The notes under the pieces: generated by a model
Told to the model about the DNA's origin: nothing
The model's input: only the letters and a program-made list of their open reading frames with translations
Databases searched by the model: none
From: Rallus limicola
Lineage: Eukaryota; Chordata; Aves; Gruiformes; Rallidae
Direction: 5' to 3'
DNA: 64,000 nucleotides
NCBI GenBank assembly: GCA_022605955.1
Contig: JAKCOZ010000058.1
Location: 2,294,001 to 2,358,000 of the forward strand
Shown: piece by piece, positions 1 to 13,400 of the stretch
Layout: each line of letters starts with the position of its first letter
How positions within the stretch are numbered: the stretch's first letter is position 1
Program-made: the position numbers and the translations under genes

Positions 1-1399
1 GTAAAGAGGTGATGTCAGTTTTGTGAGGCTTGGTAAACTTCTGAACTTGCTAAGACAGTAGAAGAGCAGGTGGAATTAATGAGGTGTCCTAACATGTAGA
101 AAAATTATTCCCTTTCACTATCTTAACTATTCAATACTTCCTGGCATTTAAAACAAGTAGGACATACAATGTACTGTCAAGTCCATTTATCAAGATGATG
201 ACAGTTTAGTCTTAGTTTCAGGAATTGGATTATTTTATACCCTTTGTCTGGTGCGGCAGCACTGGGAAAAAATTGTCACAAAAATATAGAAGGCATCACT
301 TCTTAACCTGATGCCTTGCCTACACTAATTGTTCATCCATGCCTTATCTCAGAACTAAGATAAAAATGTCAGCATACACTCATATATATGGTCAAAAGAG
401 TAGTGCTTCAGTCAGTGATGACTATAGGAATCTATGTAGCCTGCATCTGCAACCAAATATAAGGCTCATCTTGAATTAAAAGATCTGCCTGTGTCTGTCT
501 ATACTACTGGATCTCTGTAGTGCCTTACTGCAGCTAGCCCGTGCCTTGTGGGGAGTCTTAACTTCCTAAAGCATCTGACTTACTTACAAATCCATTACTG
601 TACTTAATAAAGTTTTGAGTTTCCCACTACATGCTGGAGTCCTTTGTTTCCTTTATTTGGAAAAAATATCTACATAAGGTGTTCTTCTGGAAACATAACC
701 ATAAGAGATTTTCCTGTACTACAGGAGCCTGATTTCTGCAGAGGTATTTCAGGAAAGTTGCAAAAACAATTACTAGAAATCAGAGTGAGGATGTGTGGGA
801 CTGATTATGTTTCTGCTCCTGAAGCAAGATGGCTGATGCAGACTTTCTGAACCTTGTGGTACTTACAGCTGGGCAATCTCCTCTAACAACTGAGATTTAA
901 CAAGTTTGCTTCAGTACCCTGGTGCCAACAGGGCTGTAGCATAAGCTGATACCATGTGGCTCAGCATAAGCTGGCAGTGCTATTTATGCTTTCACACTTC
1001 AGCTGTGAAGCTACATCAGTGATGGCTCCAGACCCTAGATGCTGGGATGTGACAATACTTGCCATCTTGGGAAGAGGCAACAGCAGTAGCAGTATCTGCA
1101 TCTGTGGTTACTTTAACACTAGGAGCTGTTGAAATCTTGATTCTTGTGATGAACCGATCCTGCCTAGGCTCTAGTTTAGCCTTGGAAGCTGTGTGGTGGG
1201 GGAAATTCTACTTTTGGCAGCTGCTATTCTGTAAAAAAACTGTGTAGTGCATGAAGAGATCCCAGAGCAGAAAAGGCATTGGGAATAGAGAATGAAGCCT
1301 CTCATGGGAAAAACAACCTAGTAAAAATAAGATTTTAATCAAACAATTGTTAATGAGAAGCACAAAGATGGAACTCTGGATTAGAAAGGAGAGCTATCA

Positions 1400-1439
1400 T
1401 CAGGTATGAATAAGCTAGCACAGGTATGAATAGGCTAGA
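1400..1439 (+). repeat. Two tandem 20-bp units
   Basis: CAGGTATGAATAAGCTAGCA is followed directly by CAGGTATGAATAGGCTAGAG, 17 of 20 identical. It is a small local duplication. Confidence 0.7.
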
Positions 1440-4427
1440 GCCGTTATCACACTCCTAGGCTAGGACGGCCAGCCTTGCTTGTGGCTGAAACAAAGCCCCC
1501 TGCATCCAGGCAGTAGCTACACATTTAAACTGTTCTCAGGGTGACTCCAGAGAAAGCAAATTGTGACCAAGATTGATTAGTCACTGAATTTCTGTCATGG
1601 TTGTGGAATAGAGCTCACTTAATGTGCCATGGAGACTAAATACCCTCCCTCCTATGCTAGGAGGGCTACTCTGTCTCCAGGACCTTATAGTTCTATGCTG
1701 TATGGAGCTCCACTCCAGTCCTACCATATAGGGAGATATGATTCTTTGTGCCTTGCATCTTGATTCTAGATTGCCAGAATCCCTGTCTTGCCACAGCTGC
1801 TACTTCCTCTTCTAAAGGATTTGTACAGCAGAGACCCGCATGCTTGCACAGCAGAAATACTCTTGAAATGTGGGAAGAAGCAGGAATGCTGTCCTGGGCT
1901 TCTGCTTGTGTGCCCATGAGAAAAGCAGAATTTGAGTTGCAGCTACAGACCACTGTTTAGTCTCTCCAGGCTGAGACCTCCAAGATATTTCTGGAGTGAT
2001 CTGGGGACAGTGATCTGTAGAGTGAAATTCTTGCTATATGGTTAGGTCACCTGATTAGAATAAATGGAAGGTATGTAATACTGAATAATGTCCATACTTG
2101 CAGCAAAATGGGGTGAGAAAGGGTTATCTTATTTAGTTTTTAGATAAAAGTTGTTTTATCTTGCTTGCAAAACCAACAAGTCAGCAATACTGCAAAGCAA
2201 ATCTACCTTTCATATACTTTCCTTGTATTTTAACTAGAAAGGCATGTCCTCGGGTCTTTCCTTATCCCTGCCTCTGCCCTGGTCATGATGACTTCAACAG
2301 AATGGCCAACATCATATCCAGACTAGATGAGAATAGTTGTATTAACAACTCCATTTTTCCCAGCTGACCTCTCCATCAAATAGCAGATCTGCCAGCTCAC
2401 TCTAGACTATTTATTGCATTTTATCCCCTTCCTCATTGTACCTCTCCTAACAGTTATTTCTCAGTTGACTGTTGATTGTTCTAACCACTACTCCAGTCAG
2501 TCCTTACTCAAGCCACATAAACTTGCACTTCATTAATATGTTTGTTTCTCCTTCTACCCATCATATTTTCAAGTTAAGCTTGGTGCCAGCAGATTTAATC
2601 TCTCTGGTCTGTGTGGCAGCAACTATGCTCACTGGGATGGGCACAGTGATCCTTGCTGGGATCTGAATCATCATATGCAAGAGAAACTTTGGCAAGAGGA
2701 TAAAAATAATAGTCACTATAGATTATGTAGTAGGGTACTATGATAGGCATTTTCTATCAGGAAGAACTTTGCTTTTGAAAGCAACAGTGACACTCAGAAA
2801 AAGTGGGTGTAATTAAAAGTACTGGTGTGTGCCTGTATGTGGTAGAAAGAAGTAGTATATTGCAGTCCTGAAATACAGGAGTTCTGTAAAATGCTGAATA
2901 TGGGCCAGGGGTGAGGGTTGGGAAGGGAAGGTGATTCTTGCAAGTCAGAAGGTTTTTTTCATTGACGCCATTTTTAAATTGTGCTGCTGTGGAATTCCCT
3001 CTGCTGGTGTCAGGTTACCTTCTTTAAGGAGACATGGTGGAGTGTGGGGGCTGAGGGCAGGAATAACGTAAGAAGTTTTATGTTTGTCTCTTTAAGGAAA
3101 GAACAGATTCTAAAGCCTTTTCTCTTGAAAAATTATCCTCTGGTTAACTGTGGTATCAACTGCTTTGATACTTCATGACTTTGGGCCTGTAAAGGGCAAT
3201 GTCAAATTTGTCTGTGTTTTACTTATTCCGTTTCTGCTTTAGTCCATTATTAAATGCTTCTTCCAAACTCCCAAGCCCCGGGTAATTGATGCCACTGTGA
3301 TTTTCAGGGCATTTGCTTGGGTTTTGCACCTTAGCAGCCTTTTAGGCACATTGAAGGCCACCATCTCTTTTTTCCAAAGTAGATTAACAGAATAACTGGA
3401 ATATATAAGACATTTCAGACCCTGTTTCTATATCCTCAGTTACTAGGCTCTTTAATTACTGTCCCTCTAGGAACAACCAGTAGCTTAACAATTTATTTTC
3501 TTGTGTACCACTTGTCTCTGCACTATACAGCAGTAAGACACTGAAGATCATATTGCTGGAGTTTTGACCCAGCCTAGACAAGGCTCACTTGAAGACCATG
3601 TTGGGATGTTCCAGAGGGATTTAATTTGGAACCTTTAAGGTCTTAGAATAGCAATAGTCTTTCTCTTCTTGCCAAAGTAATGCTCTTCAAATAACTTAAG
3701 TGGAAGAGAAAATCTTTCTCTTTGGATCTTACGACAGCAGGACCTGGATTCTATTTCCATGTTGACTTCCAAACAATGACCCATTCTTAGTTGGACAGAG
3801 ACAGATTCTACCCAGGTTGTATTACAGATTGGAATCTCACAGTTAGGCTGCACTTGGAATGGACTATGCTTTTTTAGCATTTATTGAGATTCCATAGTGA
3901 TTACTGTCATAGGAGAGTTCAAGCCCCTTTGCAAAACAACGCTGAACTTATAAAAAGCATCAATGGAATAGAAAATAGGGATTTGAAATTTTTTTTTTTT
4001 TGCTGTTACGGCCATGAAGTGTAACTGCATGTCGTGATTCAATCAGCTCTTTCAGGTACCTTTGTAAAGATGTTGTCTGGAGTAGCTGAAAAAGCCTACC
4101 TGGTTTGTGTGTTTTCAAGACATGAGGCAATTTTTAAAAAATCAATAGTCAAACCCAGAGTGAATTTGTATTATAGTGAACCAATGGAAGGCTGTATTTT
4201 GTGTAGAAGAATCATCTAAAAGGACACTTGAGGCTAAATACAACCCTACTGTAACTCTACTGGCATCAATGGCATTTATATAGCCTACACAGAGATGAAT
4301 CTGGTTTGGAGACATGTAGCTAATCAAGTTAAATGGGAATGTCAATTCTTGGTATCAAGAGAAGCAGGATTGTGTTCTTATAGAGTAGCTAGGGAAACTA
4401 CATTAATTGAGTAATTTTATAATTTGG

Positions 4428-4458
4428 TTTTATTCACTCTGTAATTGTGTGAATAAAA
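4428..4458. repeat. Perfect 10-bp hairpin with poly(A) hexamers in the stem
   Basis: TTTTATTCAC (4428-4437) and GTGAATAAAA (4449-4458) are perfect inverted complements around an 11-base loop. Each strand therefore reads AATAAA, so the site could act as a poly(A) signal in either direction. Confidence 0.6.
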
Positions 4459-4628
4459 TTAATATAAATCAATAACACATTCAGTGAATTTTGTGGTATT
4501 TCTTACTCAAGAACTAGTTTATCCAGCTCTCTTGAAGAACTTCAGATGTAACATGGTAATGTTTCTATGCAATCCACTTACCAACAGTTCTGAGAAAGGA
4601 TCAGAGATTCTGGCAAAGGTTAATCATA

Positions 4629-4700
4629 CTAGAAGATACCACATAAACAGAACATAAGAAAAACATAAATGTACTAGGAGATTCCCCATAAACAAAAACA
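4629..4700 (+). repeat. Imperfect tandem duplication, period about 42
   Basis: TACTAGAAGATACCACATAA and TACTAGGAGATTCCCCATAA, each followed by ACA-rich sequence, repeat at a spacing of about 42 bases. Confidence 0.5.
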
Positions 4701-7361
4701 CTGGAAGGACTCCAGAAGACCGAAAGGTTTCCAGTGATGCACAGGGAGACTTCTATATAGAATCCAAGGTACAGAACATAAGGAAGGAGTTTGGAGGCCT
4801 CTACGCAATACTTACTCCTTTCAGAGGAAACATATAAACACTTCTAGCAATATGCTAGCCAGAAAAGGGTAAACAAAGCTTGTAATGTCTTTGAACACCT
4901 ACTTCCTTGTGTAGGCATCAATTCTACATCTAATCATTCTTTGTCCTTTAAGTTTTCTCAAGGCAGAAGGGGTTTGATTGAAAGAGAATGTATACTGGCT
5001 GGCTATATGCAATCCTTTAACATCACATTCTTAAACCCCAATCCTGGTCTTATTAAACTGCTAGCACTTATGGTACAGTGAGACAGAGAATGCCCCTGAA
5101 CTGCTATAAGACACCACATAAATACTGTTTCCAAACTTTTTAATCTTTCCCAGCACATACAAAAGAAGCAGCTGGCCAAGAGTAAGGGTTGAAATGGAAT
5201 CTGATTGTTATTCATCTGGGATCTCCTCCAGCTCCCACAGTATTTCCACTGAGTTTGTATATGATCTGATTTCAAGTCCCATGCAGTAAATCCTAGCCAA
5301 TTCATCTCTTAAAGGTTGTCCTGACTCAAATGCTATCAGTATTTAAATGAAGGCTCTTCCTACTTATGAACAGATCTTATTCTTGTGTCTGTTGCATGAG
5401 AAATGCCATTTATTGATATTTCAAGTGGGAGAATCAGTAAACTATATGGCTTCTCACACAGCAGCCTCCTCTAGCAATGCCTATGGTGTCCTCTCTGTCT
5501 TCAAGCTTTTTACATTTGTAATTAAACACTTTCAAACAGGAACATTTTTCTGTGGGTAGCAGATTCAACAGCCTGATCACGAGAGCCCCTAATGATTCCA
5601 TGCTGAATACTTCTTGAACATGTGTTTAAAGAGAGATCATGTGTCTAGGCATGCCATTCCGAATAATCTGTGGCTCACATATATAAAATCCAAAACATGA
5701 TCCAGCACAAGCCACAAAAAGACTGAAGCAACAGCAAGAGATGTGAACTGTCCCACTTGTCTGTACAGAGTCTGTGTATTACAAAGTTCTACATGACTTA
5801 CTGTGTCCCACTAAGTTGATGCTTAGAGCAGGCACAGCTTGCTGTAGAAGGCAGTGTGTGCTTCACTTTTAGGAAAAAAAATTCTGTAGTTCTTAGTTGC
5901 CCCATCTCCTCACTGAGATCAGTGAACCTCCTGCATTTGCTAGGCACATAATTTAGGAATGTCTGGAAAGACTTTTGATCCTTAAGCTGAAGACATTTTA
6001 AAAGAGCAAAGTGGTGGTGGATGCAAGGATACTACCCTTGTGCTCCTGCAATGCATCCCTTTAGGTGAAGGGTGACGATGATTTGTTAAGGCACTTGGTG
6101 GAAGCCTTAGTTACTACAGCCTGTGCTGTGCTTGTTTTCTGAGGTAAACAGGAAATCTCAGACCTTAGTAACGTCAATTCTGAACTTCTCACCAGGGTTA
6201 AATTTCCTTTGAAGGGAGAATAGCAGTAGGAATGATCTCTATGTTTAGTTGTTTTGTATCTTGTCTTACATTGTCCTCTCATAAGTGTGCCAGAAGGCCA
6301 AAAGGAGACCTCTGATTGTTATTTATGACCTGCATAACAGGCTTTTCCAGTTGTTGAAATGGCATGTGGAAGACTGAGTGAGCTGTGTTCCTATTCTATT
6401 TAATTCAGAGTGACTTTGCTCTGAATCTGCAGGGACTTGAACCTATGCCTCTCTCCCCTCCCAAAGGAGTTCTGAACCAAAAAAACTTACCTGCAAAAAT
6501 GATAAGCTGGACCTGAATTTCAGCCTCCAACTTCTTTTCCTAGTCTTGTTATTGGCAAATTGTACCAATACATTTGGAATGCCATACCCATCTTCAGATT
6601 TAATTGTCAAAACATATTTAAATACCAAACATTTTATTAATTTCTGTCAGAGACTAGCAGAACATTCTCACTGGTTTTTGTTTTTCTTGAGCTTTCCCAG
6701 GCAACTCTTGCCTCTTTTCAGGATCCGTCTTCCACTTGTTGATATTGGAAGTTGTGTTATCATCCATATGTTTTAATCACTATGCTTGCTTTGAGGTGTT
6801 GGAAAAATAGGAATGCGGGTTACAGATTTTAAACTGCCATCCTGAGGGTTCTCCCACCAAATAATGTTTATAACCTCAAACCGCTTCGCCTACCCTGACT
6901 CAAAGAGAAAATGGAGCTGTTAAGCATAGTATGTGACTCTGTTCATCTGAGGCTCTCAAGACCCAAAGCTTGGTGCTGAATCTGGGGCAGAACTAGGAAT
7001 GTTCTGGTATGGCTGTCTGATTCAGCCTCTACTATTTTTGAAGTTGTGGCGCTTTGTATTGTGTCTAAATTAAAATATATTCTTGCATTAAAATCATATA
7101 TAGAATTCAACTTCAAAAGCTGTCTCAGAAACTGTCTCCCCTTTATGACAATAACGCACAGTCCCACTCATTTCTTTGCTCCACAAAGCGCTGTCAAACA
7201 TGCCCAGTCATCCAGTGCTCGTTGCAGCAAAACTGTTCATCTTTCAAAGGCAGCATTCTCAAAGCTTTTTACAAACCCCACTGGCAGACACCTTGTGCTA
7301 CCCCCTGCAAGGGAAATGAGTAACCCTTCTCTAGTCACACAGGGGGATGCTAAAGTAAAAC

Positions 7362-7415
7362 CAGGCAATACAATTTGCCCAGTGTCACACAGCAAGCTTG
7401 TCTGTAGCATGAAGC
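7362..7415 (+). repeat. Possible MIR-like fragment
   Basis: GGCAATACAATTTGCCCAGT followed by GTCACACAGCAAGC resembles the MIR core (TTGCCCAAGGTCACACAGC). The match is short and could be chance. Confidence 0.35.
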
Positions 7416-10400
7416 TCCTACCTTTCTAACACCTCAGTCCTGGTTTCTAAGCAATAGTCCAAGCTTCCTCTCTATTCATCCACTCAAATTACTGTAAAGG
7501 ATTAAGTAGGTACTTAACACCACATTGAAAAGGAGCCAAAATTAATTTCACAGGAGAGGAAGAAACCAGCACAAAGAATTCAACAAGTTGGGGGGTGACA
7601 AATGTGTGTACTGATTAAGAAACAGAAACAACCTACACTTAACTGCTAAAGCTTGTAGTTGTCAAATGTAGCCCTCTCATACTGCTTTCCCCTGCCCTGA
7701 TTTGTGATAATCGGCAGAGCAAAAGGCCTCTCTAAATGAGGCAGAACCCTTCCAGAGAACAGAGCGCACATCACTTCTGCTCAGTAGTTTATCTGGTCAG
7801 GTGCTCGCCTAAAGGCACTCAAGTTCCTTTACTGGATAGTAGCCCCGAGGAACAGAACTGAGCACCTCTCCTAGACAAGAATGGCATCTGAAACCTAGTG
7901 CTTCTCTAAACTGTGGTCCCAAAAGAGTACGTCTGTCTTAGAAGAACTATGCTGTGCCTATCTGAATTAAGTATTTTCATTGCACCTGAAGAGCTGCAGA
8001 TGCTATGTAACCTGTCATTGGAAAAGCAAATGAGCTCACATAACCAGAATAAGACCTTGAACCTGAGCAGTATAAACCTGGTACTTCCAGGCTGAGCAAA
8101 TTAATCCAATCATTACAAGTAGAAAAGGAAACACAAAACAAACTGGAATGAAATGGTTCACATCACTAATAAACCACAGGAACAGGAATGATGCTGACCC
8201 ATACTGCTCAGCTGTTACTAACAGACTAGCTTTACAGTTATTTTCAGCAGTCTCCTCCTCTTCAGAAGAGAACATATAGCCTCAGTAACACACCAAGAAC
8301 CTCCAGTTATTTGTCAGCACACCAAATACACAAGAACTTTCTGCTGAAATAACCACTAGAGCTCATAAAAGTCTTGCAGCAGTGTACAAATGAGCACAGC
8401 AGCACCTGGCTGAACATCTGCTTGTATGTGGAGAGAGTAGAGAAATGGAGCCCCTGATGTCTTCTTATGGAGAAAGAACCTTCTCCTGCTTGAGCTAGAA
8501 GAGGACCTCTGCAAGAATGCGTAGGTGTCATTGGGACTATTTCCTCCAGTCTCCAAGCTTTCTTAAGCCAAACATTCTCCATCTCTCCTACTATACCACA
8601 AAGATGCACATATGCACAAAGAAAATTAGAGATAAAAGATATGTCTAGAACTTGGGTCTATTTTATGGGATCATTAAAAATGTTAACTTTCCCAAGGCAG
8701 ACATTAACAATTTACTTGAGTCCTCACACCTTGCCTGCTTCCATTCAAGCAGAAGGTGTATCAGGAGGTGGGAAGTACAGCATAGGCAAGATACTTAATT
8801 TGGGTTGATATAATAATCAGACTGAAAAGCTGCAACGTGCCCTAGCAGACAATAATAAATCTCTTTTACTAACTGATTGCCACTAATAGCTACTGCAAGC
8901 AAAGGAAAAAAAATAAAATGGAGAGCCAGCAAACTGGAAGCCTCAGCCAGCCAACAGGAATAAATACCAACAAATAAATAGCAACAAACTTTGATACAAG
9001 GATTTGAGACATTTTCTCCCTACCAAACAATATAGGCAAACGAAATGCAGACCCACATAATGAGGTTTATCCCTTTATGTGATTGATCCCAACACATATT
9101 CCTTTATGCAGAATTTCTAGCACCAGGAAAAAACTTAAAACCAACACACTGTACCATGCACACAGGATGGAAAACAGCCTTTTTGCCCCTTCCATGGTGT
9201 TGTAGCATTGTGCCTTGTCTTTGGTTTTAGATTTAATAAGGTTGTTAGCCTTTGCAAATTCTCACAGGCATGAATTCTTCCACTGAGCCTGTCAGCAGGT
9301 AGGCCATACTGCTATAACTGTGCTTACTCATTTGGATGGAATAGTTAGGACTTTTCATCACACTGCAACTTACATCATAAATCCTGCAACTTATGTCATC
9401 AGTCCTGAACACCACATCACTGCTGTGTAGGCTCCCTCCTCCTGCAGACCAATCTTGCTGCTTGGCATCAATGGAAGAGCTTTCAGAGTTGAGGAGTACT
9501 GGCACACTTGAAATTTCAGCTAATCCCCTTTCAAAAGGCATTGTTGCTATTCTTAGAATAATGAGTAGGAAGTTTCCTTGCTCTGTTAATGGCTACAATT
9601 AGAGGCAAAATTGTTGAGTTGTTTTCTGACAGCTTGCTCCAACGATGCCATGACCCGTATCACTTTTTGTTGAAGCAAAAGAAGTCAAAGCATTCAAGTT
9701 TTTGTCTGAATGACAATTCATTAAACAGCTGGTCAAAAATTGCTAGAGTCCAAACATTGCCTTGACATGAAGTGCTTTTTTGCTCCAGAAGGAACACTTA
9801 ATATTTTTTAAATGTTGGTTAATTTTTTGTAAAGACCTTCCAATGGAAAATCTAGGAATAGAACCCAGTTTGCTGATTCTTAAGCATCACATTTTGTTGA
9901 AAGACACAGGTTCTCATGAGACCTTATCATACATTGAAAAAGTGTGGGTGGTTTCATAGTCAGTTTTGATGTTCATAAATATTCTCAAACAGTGGCAGAG
10001 AGAGATTACAAGAACTCCTTATGCTTGTGCTCAGTGGAATGGGCTTCTGGATTCTACCTAATCTGTTACTTCTGAAAATGGAGAACCTTGAAGACTAGCC
10101 ACTAGATGCTGTTATTCTGGTAGCACAGTTCCATCATTGTGGACTAAGAACAGTGGCTTCTCCCTCATTTGGTACCATGACCCATCTCAGGTGTAGGGTG
10201 GCTGGACTTCACCTAAGACGTTAAGTTTACCTCCCTGTAAAACAGTGTTAGTACAGTGCAAAACTACCTGTGAAGACACACCTGCCTCACCCACCTCCTT
10301 TTCCCTATCCACCCCATCTATTGGTATTATGATGTCTGCTTTCACACTGTCACTGTCAGAAAGGCATTGCTATGGTATTCATTGATCTGGGGTATATCAT

Positions 10401-12077
10401 GTGCTCTTTCTCAAGCACTAGTGGTGACCTTGAATACAAATGTGATTTCACTGAAATTGGGGAGGGGAAAATATAAGAAACCTGATTGCTGGAGAAATGA
10501 GAAAGAGTTAAAAAAATATTGTCTGGATGCTAAACTTCAATGTCTTGAGACCCCAAACTGTGTGAGAAGCACTGCTGGGCAAAGATGACAGTGAAGATAC
10601 CTTGCCCTCTGTGGTACTACTACTATCTTTTGTAAAATCAAGGTATTGCAGGTGTTTGGAGCAAGAATAAGCAACTTTCTTAACACTTCAATTAATCCTT
10701 TACAGGCTTAATAAGACAGGTAGGAAGAAGAGAGAAAAAGAGAGTACCACTGATGTCTAACCATATCTTAGGTGGGATGGGGTAGTCAGTATGCTGCAGA
10801 GCTGTCTAAGGAGGAGCTTTGAGACAGGGACATCTAAATAAACTCTTCCTCTTGCAAAATATACTGGAAGATCATTTAGGGATTCAAGTCTGCCCAGGAG
10901 GATCTAGCTGCTCCTTTTGCATGAGAATCTAAGCACTTGAAATCTCTTGATGGCTTTGGAAGACTCAGCCTTTTTAAATTGTTCAGAGCAGATGGAAATG
11001 CTGCCATTCAGATTTCAAATCTGAGATTTGCTGCTCCACCGTCAGCTCCTGAGAAGCCAGTTTCTTTGCCTCTGAACTGAACTCCATTTGAAAGTAAATG
11101 CTCAGATCACTGAGCCATTTTGGATAGGAACTAAGAGCTTTCCTGCTTGATTGCAGGAAATCTGAAGATCCTACATATGACTGTGGCATGTCTTGAGAAA
11201 CAAACATTCCTTGAAAGATGACTGGTTCCCTTAAGCTTATTCTGCTATCCTAGAGCAAATGTACATGCTGGATTATGTAAGTTCCCACAAGACTATATCA
11301 TTCTACTGCTTTTAGACCCTCCATGTGATTACCCTCTATGTGATTATCACTTTGCAATAGTCCTTCTGCATTTGTGACTAAATTGTTGCAGTTGATTTGA
11401 TTACAAAAAAGGGAAATAACCCTTTTGCTTGTGTCTGATAGCTTTGTTTTCTCTCACCAGCAGAAGCAACAGCATGAGGAGCCTTTATATAAGAAAACCC
11501 CCCCCCGAAAATACTAAGAACAGGAACAAATAGAGGCTCCTCTACTTCGAGACTGGCAGTTAGAAATGTTTTAGGAATAAGACTTGGAATTGCTTGTGCT
11601 GTATTCTTGCCACCTGCAAGGGTATGCTTATATCCTGTAGTAAGAACTGGAGTGAGATTCTTGTATTTAGGATGACAAAATTCATAGCAAAGTCAGATTT
11701 AGAGTGACTCCAAAGCAGACAGACAGTGACAAATTCCGCTGCAGTTGCTAGACCTCCTTCACTGAGTTGAAAAAGTCTGTTTAGCAACTCAGTGGCCTAT
11801 AGCTATGGTTCCTCAGGCTGCACTCATGTCAGCTATTAGAAGTTAAGCAAGACAACCTAGGCATGCAGATGGATTGAAGACTTCCAAGAAAAACTGATGG
11901 GGGTGCTGCAGGCAGTGGTAGTATTCCTGCCAAGTCATCACTGCACCAGTGCCATGGCACAGTGCTATAAAGTTCACTGTCCTACATGAGATGCAATGCT
12001 AAAATCATTTGAACTCCTAGTAAGATTAAATGGATTCTGTTATTGCTGTTCCATGCTCACCTATCTATACTTGGAGG

Positions 12078-12830
12078 TGTTACAATTTCGGGTGGCTGGG
12101 TTCTGATGGTGGAGGGATGCTGCAGGGGTGACTTCTGCAAGAAACAGCTAGAAGCTCTCTGCAGGCCCAACAGAGTAAATACCAGCTGAGTTCAAGGCCA
12201 GACCTGACACTGACCAAGGCCGAGCCCATCAGTAACGGTCACAGCGCCTCTGAGAATCACATTTAAGAGGAAAAAAACCACAAGCAGCCACTTTTTGCCA
12301 CCAGGGAAGGGAGTGAGAAGATGTAAGAAACTGTGCAGACACCAAGGTCTGAGAAGCAGGGTGGATGAGCACTCCAGGTGCTGGAGAGATTCCCCTGTAG
12401 CCCCTGGAGAAGACCATGATGGAGCAAGTGTCCCCTCGTAGACCATGGAAGATGACGAGGAGCAGAGACCCCACCTGCAGCCCATGGAGAGGCCCATGCT
12501 TGAGCTCTGTGGTGGGGGAAGAAAGGGAGTGAAATCATGATTAAAGTGAAGTCTGCTAAGAATGGAGGGGTTGGGGGAGGTGTTTTAAGATGTGGTTATA
12601 TTTCTTATTACACAACTCTGCGTTTGTGTGTGTAGTGTAATAAATTAGAGAAATTTATTCTTTGTTGAACCTGTTTTGCCCGTGTGGCTGGTTGCAGAAT
12701 GATCTCTCCCTGTCGTTATCTCAACTCCTGAGCCTCTCCATAAATATTTTCTTCCTTGTCCAGATGAAAAAGGGGAGTGATAAAGTGTCTTCGGTGGGCC
12801 TCTCGACTCCAGCCAGGGCCAAACCACCAC
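12078..12830 (+). mobile_element. LTR of an endogenous retrovirus, left copy
   Basis: It starts TGTTACAATTTCGGG, is homologous along most of its length to the solo LTR at 23917-24441, and ends in the shared GACTCCAGCCAGGGCC...ACCACCA block. It carries an AATAAA poly(A) signal at 12639-12644 and a region after it that fits U5. Repeated CCTGCAGCCCATGG-like motifs lie near 12390-12490. Compared with the solo copy it keeps about 230 more bases around the poly(A) signal. The start is from alignment with the other copies; the end is uncertain by a few bases. Confidence 0.75.
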
Positions 12831-13017
12831 TGGAGTCTTTTCTGGTGCCCAATGTTGGGGGTCAAAGAATTTGGGGTAAAGACAGTAATTGGAAGACGGA
12901 AGGGGCAAAACAGACTGAACACAGCAGGTAGTGTAGTAATTGTGGGGAATTTCTGTTGGGATGTGGATTTTAATGATAATTCTTTGAGTATGTGGTTCAC
13001 AGAGGAAAGGGCTGGAA
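12831..13017 (+). mobile_element. Residual internal segment of the provirus, no coding capacity
   Basis: Less than 200 bases separate two LTR copies in the same orientation. At 12843-12860 lies TGGTGCCCAATGTTGGGG, which resembles a lysine-tRNA-type primer binding site, though it begins about 13 bases after the apparent LTR end instead of directly next to it. A purine-rich stretch (AGAGGAAAGGG, about 13001-13012) just before the next LTR start fits a polypurine tract. No gag, pol or env coding remains, so almost the whole interior has been lost. Confidence 0.6.
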
Positions 13018-13400
13018 TGTTGTGGCTTTGCGTGGTGGGGTTCTGATGTAGGAGGGGGGCTGCAGGGGTGGCTTCTGTAAGCAGCAGCTAGAAGCTCTCT
13101 GCGGGCCCAACAGAATAAATACCGGCCGGCTCAAGGCCGGACCCACCACTGACCAAGACCAAGACAATCAGCACCTTTGTGAATCATATTTTAGAGAAAA
13201 AAAACCTAAGTAGCCAGTTTTTGCCACCAGAGTGAGAAGATGTAAGAAACTCTGTAGACACCAGAAGGGGGAGAGGAGACCATACCTAAAAATAGACAGC
13301 TTCCTTAATTGTGGGCTCCTGAGGTGTGATGGTCAGAGGGGGAGGAGTTTGGTTATGTGTATATAAGTTTGCGCCATTTTCTCAGTTTTCCTGGTACGGT
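13018..13400 (+). mobile_element. LTR of the same family, right copy, 3' part replaced or truncated
   Basis: It starts TGTTGTGGCTTTGCG and matches the left LTR and the 23.9-kb solo LTR up to about 13262 (the CTGTAGACACCAG block). After that point it no longer follows either copy. The continuation to about 13400 contains a strong TATATAAG at 13360-13367 and may be a different U3 variant, or unrelated DNA after a truncation. The poly(A) signal and the ACCACCA end seen in the other copies are missing. Confidence 0.65.
13360..13367 (+). promoter_or_regulatory. TATA-box-like motif after the truncated LTR
   Basis: TATATAAG sits in a GC-richer setting (GTGTATATAAGTTTGCGCC) after a G/A-rich block. 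It could be the core promoter of a divergent U3. No transcript can be shown from the sequence. Confidence 0.4.

Noticed and set aside
9245..9541. 98-codon minus-strand open frame
   Set aside because: Considered as a retroviral or exon remnant; no recognisable motif and overlapped by an opposite-strand frame.
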